The notes under the pieces are model-generated. The model saw only the letters and a list, made by a program, of their open reading frames with translations. It searched no databases and was not told the DNA's origin. From Pseudomonadota bacterium (GTDB taxonomy: Bacteria; Pseudomonadota; Alphaproteobacteria; SP197), in assembly GCA_039028155.1 (NCBI GenBank), contig JBCCIS010000037.1, forward strand, positions 1 through 48,371: DNA of 48,371 bases. The letters are read 5' to 3'. Shown here piece after piece: positions 26,238-36,196 of this stretch. Position 1 is the first letter of the stretch, and every line of letters begins with the position of its first letter. A program made the position numbers and the translations under genes.

Positions 26238-27596
26238 CTAGCGCTGAAACGTTTGCCTGACGTTCGTTTCGTCCAAGACGTCGACGGCGGCAATCAAGGC
26301 TTCAGCCCGGTCCTTTCCAACTACCGGCAACGCCAGAGCAAAAAACTTGCCGACGACCTCGTCTCTGCCAAACGGCGGTCCCTTCGGTTGACCCGTTGGC
26401 CATTCAGCCGTGACTGCCCTACTCGTCCCGTCGCGACGCCTTGCCGTGAGCCGGACCGGCAACCTGGCGTCCGCATAGAACGCTTCAGCGGCGCCCTCGA
26501 GCACGGCCAAGGTAACCTTCTGGCCTGTCCGCTTGAGGTCGGCATCATTGAGGTCTTCGTCGCGAAGACCGAGCGACGATGACTTGCCGTGCAACTCCAA
26601 CGCCAGCGCATAGGGGATGTGAAAGATGGCTTCCAGGGTCGATTGCGGCCAGGCGCCGCCGAAATCCCGGACGAACTCTTCGACCGTCTCCACATGCAGT
26701 ACGTCGAGATTGTCCTTGTTCAGCCCCAATGACTTCATCAGTTCGCGGGTGCAGTCAATAGCAGTGTGGATCCACCGGCACACGCCATAGGGTTTGAACC
26801 CGACATCTTGCACCATGAACCGCTCGCCCAGCTCATTGGTCATGGCGTCGGGGTCGAACCGGTCCGACCCCGCCATGACCCAGAATCCGCTGTCGCCGTC
26901 AAAGATCTCCTTGTTCCCGTGAAACCCCGCCTCGACGAATGCGGCCGCCGTAATGGCGCCTCTGTTCGCCCATCCGTAGTTGTTCTTAAGCCGGTTCATC
27001 GGTTTGCTGTGAAACTTGCGGATGAACGGAACCGGCGCATGGATGGCAGCCAAACCAAAGACATCGGCGGTTTGCATGGCCGAGAAACCATGAAGCTTCG
27101 CAAGCGCCGCCGCGGCGCCGAAGATCTGCCAGCAAGCCAGCCCTTTGACTTGCTGGTCGCGGGGTTCCGTTGCCACGATGGCGGCGCCCAGACGCAATGA
27201 CATTTCGTACCCGGCAACAATCGCGGTGAGCAAGTCGGTCCCCGACGCGTCGCGTTCTTCGGCAACGGCGATCGCGGCCGGGATGATCGATGCGCCAGGA
27301 TGGCCAAACCTGACATAGGAATCGTCCAGGCTGAAGGCACTGGCCGCGTGGGCGTTGGCGTGTGCCGCGTTGGCGGCCGTCATTCTGGTTTCGGTACCGA
27401 ATACCGATACGTCACCACCGTCATCGCCCTTCGTCAGGACCTTTCGCAGCGTCCTCGCATGGTCGGTGGCGCCACCGGAGATCATGCACCCCAGATGATC
27501 CAGGATCAGAAGCTTGATCTTGCCGACCACGTCCGGCGGCAGGTCGTCAAACCGGATCTTCTGGAGCTCCGTCGCAACATCGACAGCCAGCGCCAT
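26238..27596 (-). CDS. MmgE/PrpD-family protein
   Basis: A 452-residue member of the MmgE/PrpD family, which includes 2-methylcitrate dehydratase and cis-aconitate decarboxylase. N-terminal features are VVGKIKLLILDHLGCMISGG and HANAHAASAFSLDDSY; the family's basic active-site region FKPYGVCRWIHTAID is present near residue 270. The start ATG 27596 has AGAGGGA upstream. Function here is probably dehydration or isomerisation of a hydroxy acid, but many clustered relatives have no known substrate. It converges with the amidohydrolase (41 bases apart) and is divergent from the class IV aminotransferase. Confidence 0.87.
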   Translation of the reverse strand: MALAVDVATELQKIRFDDLPPDVVGKIKLLILDHLGCMISGGATDHARTLRKVLTKGDDGGDVSVFGTETRMTAANAAHANAHAASAFSLDDSYVRFGHPGASIIPAAIAVAEERDASGTDLLTAIVAGYEMSLRLGAAIVATEPRDQQVKGLACWQIFGAAAALAKLHGFSAMQTADVFGLAAIHAPVPFIRKFHSKPMNRLKNNYGWANRGAITAAAFVEAGFHGNKEIFDGDSGFWVMAGSDRFDPDAMTNELGERFMVQDVGFKPYGVCRWIHTAIDCTRELMKSLGLNKDNLDVLHVETVEEFVRDFGGAWPQSTLEAIFHIPYALALELHGKSSSLGLRDEDLNDADLKRTGQKVTLAVLEGAAEAFYADARLPVRLTARRRDGTSRAVTAEWPTGQPKGPPFGRDEVVGKFFALALPVVGKDRAEALIAAVDVLDETNVRQTFQR

Positions 27597-27893
27597 AACG
27601 CCATCCCTCTGTTCGCTACCGGCGTCCGTATTCTGGGGAATGTCGGGGGTTTAGAAACAGACGGAGCTTATGGATTCCCTTGGCTTGATTATGGGAAATT
27701 GGGTATGTTGGCAGCGGATCTCTCGACCAAGACACACCGACCCGCGAGACCGCCCCGCGCCTACCTTACGGGCGACAACGGGGCGCCAGCCTCCATAAAC
27801 GAAGCGCAGATTGAATAACGCCCAAAGACTGGTCTTGTCCGGCCGTGGCTCTAGCATTCGATGAGGCAAAGCGACTCTGGAAGGATCCGACAC

Positions 27894-28802
27894 ATGACCG
27901 CCACGCGTGTTGCTTGGTACAATGGCGAGACGATGCCCGAGGCGGACGTCCGTATCCCCTTCCGGGATCTGGGGTTCATCTACGGTGACTCCGTCTATGA
28001 CACGGCAAGGACGTTCAATGGCATCCCGCATCTGGTCGATGACCACGTCGATCGCCTGTTCGCTTCGCTGAAATACGTCATGATCGACGTCCCCTACGAC
28101 CGCCAGACCATTGTCGACGTGACGAAAGAGATCGCCGAGAAGAACAAAGCTCTGCTTGGCCCCGACATGGACTACTGGGTGTGCCAACGAGTCTCTAGCG
28201 GCGTTCAAACCATCGAAGGAGAGGCTCCGCTTCAGTCGGGTCCGACGTTCATCATCGAGTGCAAGCCGATCCCGTTCAAAGCGAGAGCGCCGATGTTTCG
28301 GGACGGCATCGATGCGGTCATCTCGAGCCAGCGCCGCTTCGCACCGGACGCGCTGAGCCCTAACGCTAAGACGTCGAACTACCTGAACATGCTGATCGGC
28401 GCGCGCGAGGTCGCGGCCATCGCGCCTCATGCCTGGGCCGTCCTACTCGACCACAAGGGTTACGTCTGCGAAGGCGCTGGATGCAATATCTTCTTTGTGC
28501 GAGACGGCAGGGTTGTCACACCGCCACGCGAGAGCGTGCTGCCGGGAGTCAGTCGCCGTCTCGTCATCGAACTGTGTGTCGATGTTGGTGTGGAATGCGC
28601 GGAGGAGCCCATCACACTGTTCGATGCGGCGACCGCGGATGAGGCTTTCTTTTCCGCCACCAGCCTTTGTATGTGCCCGCTCAGGAGCTTTAACGGCCGA
28701 CAGTTCGAACTCTCTCCAGGCCCTATTACCGCCCGCCTCATGGATGCCTACAAGCAGCGTGTTGGGTTCGATTTCGTGGCCCAGTTTCTGGCGCATCTCT
28801 AG
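27894..28802 (+). CDS. Class IV aminotransferase (branched-chain/D-amino-acid type)
   Basis: A 302-residue PLP enzyme of fold type IV. The N-terminal block IPFRDLGFIYGDSVYDTART and the PLP-binding Lys159 in NAKTSNYLNML are characteristic, and EGAGCNIFFV and SVLPGVSR follow in the usual order. Such enzymes transaminate branched-chain or D-amino acids, or act as lyases on aminodeoxychorismate. The start ATG 27894 has GGAAGGA upstream; an earlier ATG at 27861 lacks a site. It converges with the ABC importer operon (27 bases apart), which suggests transamination of an imported amino acid. Confidence 0.9.
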   Translation: MTATRVAWYNGETMPEADVRIPFRDLGFIYGDSVYDTARTFNGIPHLVDDHVDRLFASLKYVMIDVPYDRQTIVDVTKEIAEKNKALLGPDMDYWVCQRVSSGVQTIEGEAPLQSGPTFIIECKPIPFKARAPMFRDGIDAVISSQRRFAPDALSPNAKTSNYLNMLIGAREVAAIAPHAWAVLLDHKGYVCEGAGCNIFFVRDGRVVTPPRESVLPGVSRRLVIELCVDVGVECAEEPITLFDAATADEAFFSATSLCMCPLRSFNGRQFELSPGPITARLMDAYKQRVGFDFVAQFLAHL

Positions 28803-28829
28803 GTCACGCAGCGCCGACATCGTAGCGCA

Positions 28830-29492
28830 TCAATACATCCCACGCCGCAGCCTAACCTCATAGGTGCGCGCCAATATGGCCAGCGGATACGCCATGACGA
28901 AGTAGATGACCGCGACAATCGTCAGGATCTCAACAAGCCGCAGGCTCTCGACAGCGACCAGCTGGCCGACACGGGTCAGTTCCAACGCGCCAATGCCGGC
29001 GGCCAGTGACGAGTACTTGATCACGGTAATGAACAAAGCCACGGTCGGCGGGAAGATGTTGCGCATCAGTTGTGGAAAGATGACAAAGCGGAACGTGTCG
29101 GCCTTGCTTAGGCGCAGCACGACGGCGGCATTTGACTGAGTCTTGTCAACGCTTTGAAGACCCGCTCTCAAGATCTCGCTGAAGAATGCCGCCGTATTCA
29201 GACCCAAGGTGACCCAGGCCGTGGTGATCGGTCCAAGGTTGATCCCGGCCACTTCCGGCAAGACCAGATAGACATACATCAATTGCAACAAGGCCGGGGT
29301 GGTTCGAAACACCTCGACATAAACCTGGATGATCGTGCGTATCGTTCGGTCGCCGGACCAATGGGCGACGGCCAACACCATGCCTAAGGCAAACCCCAGC
29401 AGGACCGCCAGCACCACAATCTGGACGGTCGCGATGGCGCCATCGAGAAGCTCGGGCCAATAGTCGATGACCGAGCTGAAGTCGAAGCCCAT
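28830..29492 (-). CDS. Polar amino-acid ABC transporter permease
   Basis: A 220-residue inner-membrane permease of the His/Gln/Arg type, with five or so hydrophobic helices. The cytoplasmic coupling loop is LRLSKADTFRFVIFPQLMR, preceded by the conserved FFSEILRAGLQSV. Last gene of a four-gene operon (ATPase, permease, binding protein, permease); it follows the binding protein by 17 bases. Two unlike permeases in one operon normally form a heterodimer. Confidence 0.93.
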   Translation of the reverse strand: MGFDFSSVIDYWPELLDGAIATVQIVVLAVLLGFALGMVLAVAHWSGDRTIRTIIQVYVEVFRTTPALLQLMYVYLVLPEVAGINLGPITTAWVTLGLNTAAFFSEILRAGLQSVDKTQSNAAVVLRLSKADTFRFVIFPQLMRNIFPPTVALFITVIKYSSLAAGIGALELTRVGQLVAVESLRLVEILTIVAVIYFVMAYPLAILARTYEVRLRRGMY

Positions 29493-29509
29493 GATCCGGC
29501 AGCCGCCGC

Positions 29510-30358
29510 TTAGATCTTACCCTCAAGAACGGGCTGAATATGGATGTTATAGAGTTCGTCGATCGCGCCTTCGGCTTTCAACTCCTTAACGTAGTCGTTG
29601 AAACTGGCCGCCAGATGGTAGGCGTTTCTATCGACGATCAGAGACCCGACGCAGGTCGTGTCTTCCAACCGTTCCGTCTTTGACGGCAGGAACGTGAACT
29701 GGCCGGGATAGGCGGACTCGACCTTTGTGATGTCGATCGGCGCGTCAAGGACGGTTGCCGTTCCGCGTCCACTGAGGATCTCAAGCGTCACCTGCGCGGT
29801 CGATCCGCTTGTGATCTTCTTTGTCTCGGCATCGGGGAAGTATTCGGCAACGTGGGTTTCCTTCCAGGTGCCCGCGGGAAACACAAACGTGACATCGGGA
29901 CTGTTGAGCTCTTCAAGCGTGAACGGCCCTTCATCGGCCAGAACCGCCACGACACCGCCACCTTGATAGTGCGACTCAAGGAACGTCACGACTTCCGTTC
30001 GTTCGGGTTTCCAGCAGAAAACCGGCGCGACATCCCACTTGCCGGATTGAATGCCGGCGATGGCGTTGCCCCAGGTGCCCGGGATCATCTCGATCTCCAC
30101 ACCGATGCTTTCGGCATAACCTTTGACGATGTCGTAATCGATCCCGGAATAGGTCCCGTCCGCCGCAGCAACGATGTAAGGCGGGAACGAGACGCCGACC
30201 ATGCGTATCGTGCCCCGATCCATGATTTCGGCGAGGGTCTCCTGTGCATCGGCCACGCGGACATCCAATCCAACTGTCAAGCCGATGGCCACAAAGCCGG
30301 CACCAAGAACACGGCAAACGTTGCCCACTAGCCTACCCAACACGTTTCTCGTTTTCAT
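29510..30358 (-). CDS. Polar amino-acid ABC transporter binding protein
   Basis: A 282-residue periplasmic binding protein (family 3). It has a Sec signal peptide (residues 1 to about 38, ending ADAQE) and the opening strand IMDRGTIRMVGVSFPPYIV. It also carries YSGIDYDIVKGYAESIGVEIE and SGKWDVAPVF, which are usual in this family; the ligand is probably an amino acid or amine-like compound. The start ATG 30358 has AAGGAGAG upstream. It lies between the two permease genes of the operon. Confidence 0.92.
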   Translation of the reverse strand: MKTRNVLGRLVGNVCRVLGAGFVAIGLTVGLDVRVADAQETLAEIMDRGTIRMVGVSFPPYIVAAADGTYSGIDYDIVKGYAESIGVEIEMIPGTWGNAIAGIQSGKWDVAPVFCWKPERTEVVTFLESHYQGGGVVAVLADEGPFTLEELNSPDVTFVFPAGTWKETHVAEYFPDAETKKITSGSTAQVTLEILSGRGTATVLDAPIDITKVESAYPGQFTFLPSKTERLEDTTCVGSLIVDRNAYHLAASFNDYVKELKAEGAIDELYNIHIQPVLEGKI

Positions 30359-30394
30359 TAGTCTCTCCTTTTTTGGATGCTCATATCGAGGACG

Positions 30395-31063
30395 CTAAAC
30401 GCTCGCGAATCCCATGCGGGACCGTACCTCCAGACGTCGTGCAAGGAGGATGAGCGGATAGTTCAGACTGGCGTAAAGGACCGCCACGAATGTCAGGATC
30501 TCCAGGAACAGGAAGTTCGACGACGCTGTCACTTCAGCGCGATGCAGGATCTCGCCCAGCCCAATGACCGCCGCCAGGCTGGTGTCTTTAAGCAGCGAGA
30601 CGAGGACGTTGGTCGACGGCGCCAGGATGACACGCAGCGTCTGCGGCAGGATGACAAAGCGGTACTTATCGAAGGTCGAAAGCCCAAGGACGTCGGCGGC
30701 GCGGTGCTGCGTCTTGGCAATCGCCTGCAGGCCGCCGCGAAAGACCTCCGCCATGTGGGCGCCGACGCTTGCCGACAACGCGATCGCGCAAACCGTGATG
30801 CCGTCCAGCCGCCAGCCGGTTACGATGGGCAGGACGTAATAGGCCCAGATGATGTGGACCAGTGGCGGGGTCAGCAGAAAAAAGTCGATCCATCCAATGG
30901 CAACCTGACTGAGCACCGGCAACCTGGACAATCGCGCGAAGACAAGGATCAACCCCATCACCACGCCCACCGACATGGCGACGACCGTCAGAGTCAGCGT
31001 GATCCACGCACCGATAGCGATGTAGGGGATGTCCGAGGCGATGTTGATAAAACCGTCGATCAT
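30395..31063 (-). CDS. Polar amino-acid ABC transporter permease
   Basis: A 222-residue permease paired with the one at 28830. The coupling loop is [19 protein letters not shown], after [14 protein letters not shown]. The start ATG 31063 overlaps the ATPase stop (ATGA at 31060-31063), so translation is coupled; 36 bases separate it from the binding-protein gene. Confidence 0.93.
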   Translation of the reverse strand: MIDGFINIASDIPYIAIGAWITLTLTVVAMSVGVVMGLILVFARLSRLPVLSQVAIGWIDFFLLTPPLVHIIWAYYVLPIVTGWRLDGITVCAIALSASVGAHMAEVFRGGLQAIAKTQHRAADVLGLSTFDKYRFVILPQTLRVILAPSTNVLVSLLKDTSLAAVIGLGEILHRAEVTASSNFLFLEILTFVAVLYASLNYPLILLARRLEVRSRMGFASV

Positions 31064-31854
31064 GCGGCAGTCTCGGCATCCATCAGGACATGCAAGAAAC
31101 GCGACGCCTGCTCGGTCGTTGGGTTGGTGAACATGGTGTCGGGCGGGCTGTCCTCGACAATGACGCCATCGTCCATGAAGATCACCCGGTCGGCGACGTC
31201 GCGCGCGAAACGCATCTCATGGGTCACGACCAGCATCGTCATGCCGTCCTCGGCGAGCTGACGCATGACCTTGAGCACCTCGCCGACAAGTTCCGGGTCA
31301 AGCGCCGACGTCACCTCGTCGAACAGCATGACCTTCGGGTTCATCGCAAGGGCGCGCGCTATGGCAACACGCTGCTGCTGGCCGCCCGAGAGGTTGACGG
31401 GGTATTCGTCCGCCTTGTCCCGCAGGCCAATTCTCTCCAAGAGACTTATCGCGAGGTCTTTGGCCTCGCGGGTCGCCATGCCGCGAACCCGCTTCGGCGC
31501 CAGGGTGATGTTCCGCAAAACCGTCAGGTGGGGAAACAAATTGAAGCTTTGAAATACCATGCCGACTTCGCACGAGATCGCCTGGCGCACCGGCTTCGGC
31601 GCCAACGAACCCGCCTGATCGGGGCCGGTGCTGATCACCGTGTCGTCGACCTCTATCGATCCAACCTCGATGTCTTCCAGCAAGGCGACGCAGTTCAGGA
31701 GCGTGCTCTTGCCCGAACCGCTGCGGCCGATAAGGACGACGACCTCGCCCTGGGCGACATCAAGATCGACGCCGCGCAGGACGCGCAAGTCACCGAACTG
31801 TTTGTGAACACCCCTCAGTCTGACGAACGGCGTTGTGTCAGAACCACTGTGCAT
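31060..31854 (-). CDS. Polar amino-acid ABC transporter ATPase
   Basis: A 264-residue ATP-binding subunit and first gene of the importer operon. Motifs in order are Walker [10 protein letters not shown] (43-51), Q-loop Gln102, signature LSGGQ (155-159), Walker B VMLFDE with Glu180, and H-loop His212 in VTHEM. It energises uptake through the two downstream permeases. It is the only such ATPase in the window and could also serve the ATPase-less importer at 39895-42025. The start ATG 31854 has AAGAGG upstream. Confidence 0.95.
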   Translation of the reverse strand: MHSGSDTTPFVRLRGVHKQFGDLRVLRGVDLDVAQGEVVVLIGRSGSGKSTLLNCVALLEDIEVGSIEVDDTVISTGPDQAGSLAPKPVRQAISCEVGMVFQSFNLFPHLTVLRNITLAPKRVRGMATREAKDLAISLLERIGLRDKADEYPVNLSGGQQQRVAIARALAMNPKVMLFDEVTSALDPELVGEVLKVMRQLAEDGMTMLVVTHEMRFARDVADRVIFMDDGVIVEDSPPDTMFTNPTTEQASRFLHVLMDAETAA

Positions 31855-32216
31855 GCAGTCGCCTCTTCTCCACGGTTCTGTGGGCTGATCGCACCAGGGT
31901 TAAGCGTGCTATCGGGCTCCTGCGCGAAGTCCCGGCAACGCTTGCTCCAGATGAGAGTCTTCACGTGATTTCAGATGCTTAGAAGAGGGCGAAAGTTATG
32001 CGGTCTGCGAGATTCGTATGACCGGTTCGACCGCCACGCGCCGCCTCATCGTGTTTGCGTCCGCATGCCTCTCAGCACTCATTGTCTGAGCAGATCGGCG
32101 TTCGTGACTCCACCCCAGCTTGATTCTTCTTAACCGCGCTGCAATCATTTTGTGCATGATCGCATCGGCTGGAACGCCGGTCATTGACGTGCTGACAAGC
32201 GGTAGCGAGTGAGGTC
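31855..32216. other. Divergent control region of ABC operon and AraC gene
   Basis: These 362 bases separate the importer operon from the second AraC gene. No gene is evident. They include the inverted repeat described at 32140-32164 and must contain both promoters, which I could not place. Confidence 0.45.
32140..32164. promoter_or_regulatory. Candidate operator, 9-base inverted repeat
   Basis: TGCAATCAT at 32140-32148 pairs with ATGATCGCA at 32156-32164 with one mismatch and a 7-base spacer, 52 bases before the AraC start. Its place between the importer operon and the regulator suits a control site, but AraC proteins more often use direct repeats. Confidence 0.3.
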
Positions 32217-33221
32217 ATGCAAGCTCTTGAACGCCTGAGTTTTAGTCGGTCGCTGTCGCGTGCGCCGCAGCACCCCAGTGGCCTGGACACTGCCGTCAGA
32301 TACTGCCTTCCCAGCGGCCTTGGCGAAGGCTACGAGGATGGTTTCGCCATCGAAGACAGCTGCTTGCTCACGACAAAACAGGTCAAGATTCGGCAAGGCT
32401 TCGAGGAGACCGAGCCCGGCGCCGGCCGACTGGTCTTCGTCTTTCACTTGAGCGGCGGTCGAACGGTCGAGATTCCGGGCGCCTCGCGTCACACACTGAG
32501 CTTGCCGTGTTTCGTCGCGTACCACCATCCCGCAGGCATTGCAAAAACGAACGTCTGGGACCGCGGCGGTTGGGACACCGGCGTCACGATCGGCTTCGAT
32601 TGCGACGATCCGCCATCGGAGGTGAAGCAGCAGCTCCCAGCACTGACACGGACGATTGACACCGCCTTGGACGAGAGCGCGGAGTTCACCTGGTTTCAAA
32701 GCCCGCTGACGCCTGAAATGGAAAGCGTTGCCGGACAGCTCCTGGCGCCCAACATTCATCCAAATCTGTTACGCGACTACATCTATGCAAAATCCAAAGA
32801 GCTGCTGGTGTTGGGCCTGGACAGCATTCTCAACGACCACCAGCAACGCCCGGAAAGTCCCGAGTCGATTCGTGAGAAGATCAAGGCCGCCAAGGTGATT
32901 CTGGACGAGAACACCCGCGATAAGATCGGCATCGGCATTCTCGCCGAAGAACTCGGCATCGCACCCGCCACGCTCTCCAAACAGTTCATGGAGACTTTTG
33001 GCCTGACGATTCACGAGTACGCGACAGAACGGCGCATGACCAAAGCCGTCCACATGCTTGTCGCGACAGATCTTTCGATGAAGCAGATCGCTTACGAAGT
33101 CGGCTACAACCACACCTCTAACTTCTGCCTCGCCTTCAAGCGGCGCTTTGGCGTCACGGCCCGGCGCGCACGCTTGGAGGGCAGAGGAGCCGAGCCGAAG
33201 GACGGTAACGCGCGCGGCTAA
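32217..33221 (+). CDS. AraC-family transcriptional regulator (second paralogue)
   Basis: A 334-residue regulator of the same subfamily as the protein at 23518. Shared landmarks are GEGYEDGFAIEDSCLLTTKQV in the sensor half and MKQIAYEVGYNHTSNFCLAF in the second DNA-binding helix pair. The first helix-turn-helix is GILAEELGIAPATLSKQF. The start ATG 32217 has GTGAGG upstream. It is divergent from the ABC importer operon and overlaps the converging amidohydrolase by four bases, so it probably controls one or both. Confidence 0.9.
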   Translation: MQALERLSFSRSLSRAPQHPSGLDTAVRYCLPSGLGEGYEDGFAIEDSCLLTTKQVKIRQGFEETEPGAGRLVFVFHLSGGRTVEIPGASRHTLSLPCFVAYHHPAGIAKTNVWDRGGWDTGVTIGFDCDDPPSEVKQQLPALTRTIDTALDESAEFTWFQSPLTPEMESVAGQLLAPNIHPNLLRDYIYAKSKELLVLGLDSILNDHQQRPESPESIREKIKAAKVILDENTRDKIGIGILAEELGIAPATLSKQFMETFGLTIHEYATERRMTKAVHMLVATDLSMKQIAYEVGYNHTSNFCLAFKRRFGVTARRARLEGRGAEPKDGNARG

Positions 33222-34606
33222 GTGATTCCCGCACGGGCCGCAATCCCGCGTGCGGCCGTTCTCGAACGCTCGACGGCACGGTCTCGATCAACCCTGACAG
33301 GTTCCCCGGCGTGGTAGACGAGGTCGCCGGCGACATAGACCGAGCGGACGGTCTCACGCGACCCGTGGATCGTGCTCTCCAGCGTTACATCAAAACCATA
33401 GTCGCCGGATGGGCTGGGGTGCCGGATGACAAAGTCGGCGTGTTTTCCAGGCTCCAGACTACCTGTTGCTCCTGACGCACCGACCGCGGCGGCGCCGCCT
33501 TGCGTCAAAGCCCTGAGCGTGTTCTGGGCCGAGATCGTGTCGCCGACAGTCGAAGAGGCGGCAATTGCCAGGCCGGCGAGCCCGTCAAAGTTGATGACCC
33601 AGGGTATGTCCGTCCCAAGACCCAGGGGAACCCCGGCGCGCTGAAGTGCGGCCATTCGCGGCGCGGCACCCCCCTCGCCGATCATATGCATCTGTCCGAA
33701 CGGGCACCAAACAACGGAGACGCCGTGTTCCGCCAACAGCGCGACCTCGTCCGGGCGAACGACATTCATGTGAATGAATGTCACACTGTCATTCAGCAAC
33801 CCCTCGTCGGCGTAGTACTGATAAAGTGACGTTCCAAGCTGCTTCTCCCGTTCAAGATGGGCAGACGGCAGAAAGCAAAGGTGCATCTGAAACTGCACAT
33901 CGGCCGACTGCGCAAGCTCCAGGGCGGCACGATGTAACGCCATGGATTCGGTTCCTTCACCGTAGATGCCGACAAAGGCCCGCACCAGACTGTCTGGCCG
34001 GTCGTTTCGAAACAGCTGGGCCCCCATACGTTCCAGCGCCTCGTCGAGGTCCGCCGTCCAGCGAGCGAGAAATCCGGCGCTTGAGAGGTGTCCCAAGGTC
34101 TCGCCGAGCTGACGACCGCGATCCCCGACGTAAGGGTCGGTCAACCAGATCCTGATTCCGACCTCATCGGCGACCGGCGCGACCGCGTCCGCGTTAAAGA
34201 TCGTGCCGGGATCAATAAAACCGGTGTACCCGCATTTGAGGTAGTCGATTGCGGCGAGTGTCGCACTGGCGTGCTCATCCTCAGGCCGGACATGCTCCTT
34301 CCAATGACCTTGGGTTAGTGCGCTTGCCGCCAGCGCGGGCCGAACCGAGCGTGCAATGTACTGTGATACGTGGACATGGGCGTCGATGAAACCCGGATGA
34401 ACGACACCGCCATTGGCGTCGACCGCAGTCCGGGCAACGAACTGCCGTTTTATGGTTTCATCCTCGCCGACGGCGACGATCAGGCCGTCGCGCACCGCCA
34501 AGGCGCCGCCTTGGACGACCCTATCGCGCTTGTCCACGGTCAAGAGGCGAGCATTGTGCACCAGCAGATCACAAGCCTCTTGGGCTATCGGCGACGGCTC
34601 GTTCAA
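33218..34606 (-). CDS. Amidohydrolase-superfamily protein (paralogue 2)
   Basis: A 462-residue metal-dependent hydrolase related to the protein at 24811. Metal ligands His77 and His79 lie in HPGFIDAHVH; others are probably the His of QMHLCFL and FIHMNVV and the Asp of LGTDIPW. It shares GEGT within VRAFVGIYGEGT. The start is TTG 34606 with AAGG upstream; no ATG is available before the conserved LLVHNARLLTVDK. An adjacent GTG in that segment is an alternative start. It is divergent from the class III aminotransferase, implying shared control of a hydrolase and a transaminase. Confidence 0.85.
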   Translation of the reverse strand: MNEPSPIAQEACDLLVHNARLLTVDKRDRVVQGGALAVRDGLIVAVGEDETIKRQFVARTAVDANGGVVHPGFIDAHVHVSQYIARSVRPALAASALTQGHWKEHVRPEDEHASATLAAIDYLKCGYTGFIDPGTIFNADAVAPVADEVGIRIWLTDPYVGDRGRQLGETLGHLSSAGFLARWTADLDEALERMGAQLFRNDRPDSLVRAFVGIYGEGTESMALHRAALELAQSADVQFQMHLCFLPSAHLEREKQLGTSLYQYYADEGLLNDSVTFIHMNVVRPDEVALLAEHGVSVVWCPFGQMHMIGEGGAAPRMAALQRAGVPLGLGTDIPWVINFDGLAGLAIAASSTVGDTISAQNTLRALTQGGAAAVGASGATGSLEPGKHADFVIRHPSPSGDYGFDVTLESTIHGSRETVRSVYVAGDLVYHAGEPVRVDRDRAVERSRTAARGIAARAGIT

Positions 34607-34868
34607 AACGCAAACCTTGCTTCAGAAGGCGGAACATTGATCAACACTTACCGGAACCCGGCACAGCGTCGGCGGCAACATCCCAGAAGCCGCCGTGGTT
34701 CACCAAGGTAGAGCGCCTTATGAAGATGCGCTTATTCGTATGCGCCGAGCGTCATGATCCTTCAGAACGCACATAAGAATTCGACAGAGCGAATAGCTTT
34801 CATTCATCGACCGGCGCCGGGGACAAACCGACTATCGCCAACCCGCAAATGCTCTGAAGGCGCCACAC

Positions 34869-36188
34869 ATGCCGAACGTCAACCGACCCGAAGACATCCA
34901 CGACGCTATCGACCATGAAGAGAAGCGATATGCCGATTTGAACCCAAAAAGCCGACAGGTGTTCGATGAGGCGGGCGCCTACCTACCCGGCGGCAGCTCA
35001 CGCCAGTCGCTTTACTTCGATCCGTTTCCACTCTTCCTCGCACGCACGGAAGGCAGCCACGTCGAGGATGTGGACGGTCACGAGTATGTCGATTTCACCA
35101 GCGACATGACGGCGGCACTCTATGGCCACTCCAATCCGGCCATAACAGATGCGCTGCGCGACGCCTTATCGAATGGCATGAACTATGGCGGGCCACATGT
35201 TCACGAGGTCGACTTGGGCAAAGAGATCTGCGAAAGATTTTCGTCGATCGACCTCGTGCGTTTCTGCACGTCCGGTACCGAGGCCAATCTGATTGCCATG
35301 CGGCTTTCGACAGTTGCGACTGGTCGCCCGCTGATCCTCGCCTTCGAGGGTGGCTACCACGGCTACATGTGCAACTACCTCTCGTCGGACATGCCGTTGA
35401 ACGTTGAAGCCGACAGAATGCTGTTCGCTACCTATAACGATACCGAAAGCGTCGATCGCCTGGTCGCCAAGCATGAAGGTGCGATCGCGGCCATCATTAT
35501 CGAGCCGATGATGGGAAGCGGCGGCGGCATCATGGCTGAACCGGCATTTCTCGAGACATTACGGGCAACAGCGGACCGTATCGGCGCCCTGCTGATTTTC
35601 GACGAGGTGCAAACGGCCCGTTTCGCACCCGGCGGCATGCAATCGATCCTGGGCATCGACGCCGATATCACGGCGTTGGGGAAGTTCTTCGGCGGCGGCC
35701 TGAACTTCGGTGCGGTCGGCGGCAGAGCCGACATCATCGACCGGCTGAGTCCGACCCATCCTCAAACGCTGATGCATGGCGGGACGTTCAACAACAACGT
35801 GCTGACGATGATTGCGGGTTACACCGGCCTCCGGCATGTCGCGACAAACACCGGCATGCAGGCGCTCAACACCAAGGGTGACGAGTTGCGTCAGCAGTTG
35901 AGCGACAAGGCCAAGGCGAGGTCTTTGCCCTTCAGTGCCGGTTGCTTCGGATCGATACTATCCCTGCACTTTCAGAGCAGCCTGCCGACAAATCCGTCGC
36001 AGATCGCGACGACGGCGGCGTTACGGAAACTCTACCAACTCTTCATGCTGAACCGCGGGATCTACATCACCAGACGCGGCGCGATCAATCTCTCCTTCGC
36101 CCATACGCGCGATGATGTCAGGCATATGGCTGATCGATTCGATGAGTTTCTCGATACCTATGGACACCTCACGAGCTCGCCAAACTAG
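34869..36188 (+). CDS. Class III aminotransferase (glutamate-1-semialdehyde aminomutase-like)
   Basis: A 439-residue PLP enzyme of the class III family. The Schiff-base Lys272 is in TALGKFFGGG, Asp245 in LLIFDEVQT holds the pyridine nitrogen, and FCTSGTEAN at 132-140 binds phosphate. The sequence resembles HemL, but the genome context is catabolic, so it is more likely an omega- or beta-amino-acid transaminase or aminomutase than a tetrapyrrole enzyme. The start is ATG 34869. It converges with the PLP decarboxylase at an eight-base gap. Confidence 0.9.
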   Translation: MPNVNRPEDIHDAIDHEEKRYADLNPKSRQVFDEAGAYLPGGSSRQSLYFDPFPLFLARTEGSHVEDVDGHEYVDFTSDMTAALYGHSNPAITDALRDALSNGMNYGGPHVHEVDLGKEICERFSSIDLVRFCTSGTEANLIAMRLSTVATGRPLILAFEGGYHGYMCNYLSSDMPLNVEADRMLFATYNDTESVDRLVAKHEGAIAAIIIEPMMGSGGGIMAEPAFLETLRATADRIGALLIFDEVQTARFAPGGMQSILGIDADITALGKFFGGGLNFGAVGGRADIIDRLSPTHPQTLMHGGTFNNNVLTMIAGYTGLRHVATNTGMQALNTKGDELRQQLSDKAKARSLPFSAGCFGSILSLHFQSSLPTNPSQIATTAALRKLYQLFMLNRGIYITRRGAINLSFAHTRDDVRHMADRFDEFLDTYGHLTSSPN

Positions 36189-36196
36189 CCACCTCG

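Noticed and set aside
34869-36188. Calling the class III enzyme hemL
   Set aside because: Similarity to glutamate-1-semialdehyde aminomutase is general to the family and the setting is catabolic, so no symbol was given.
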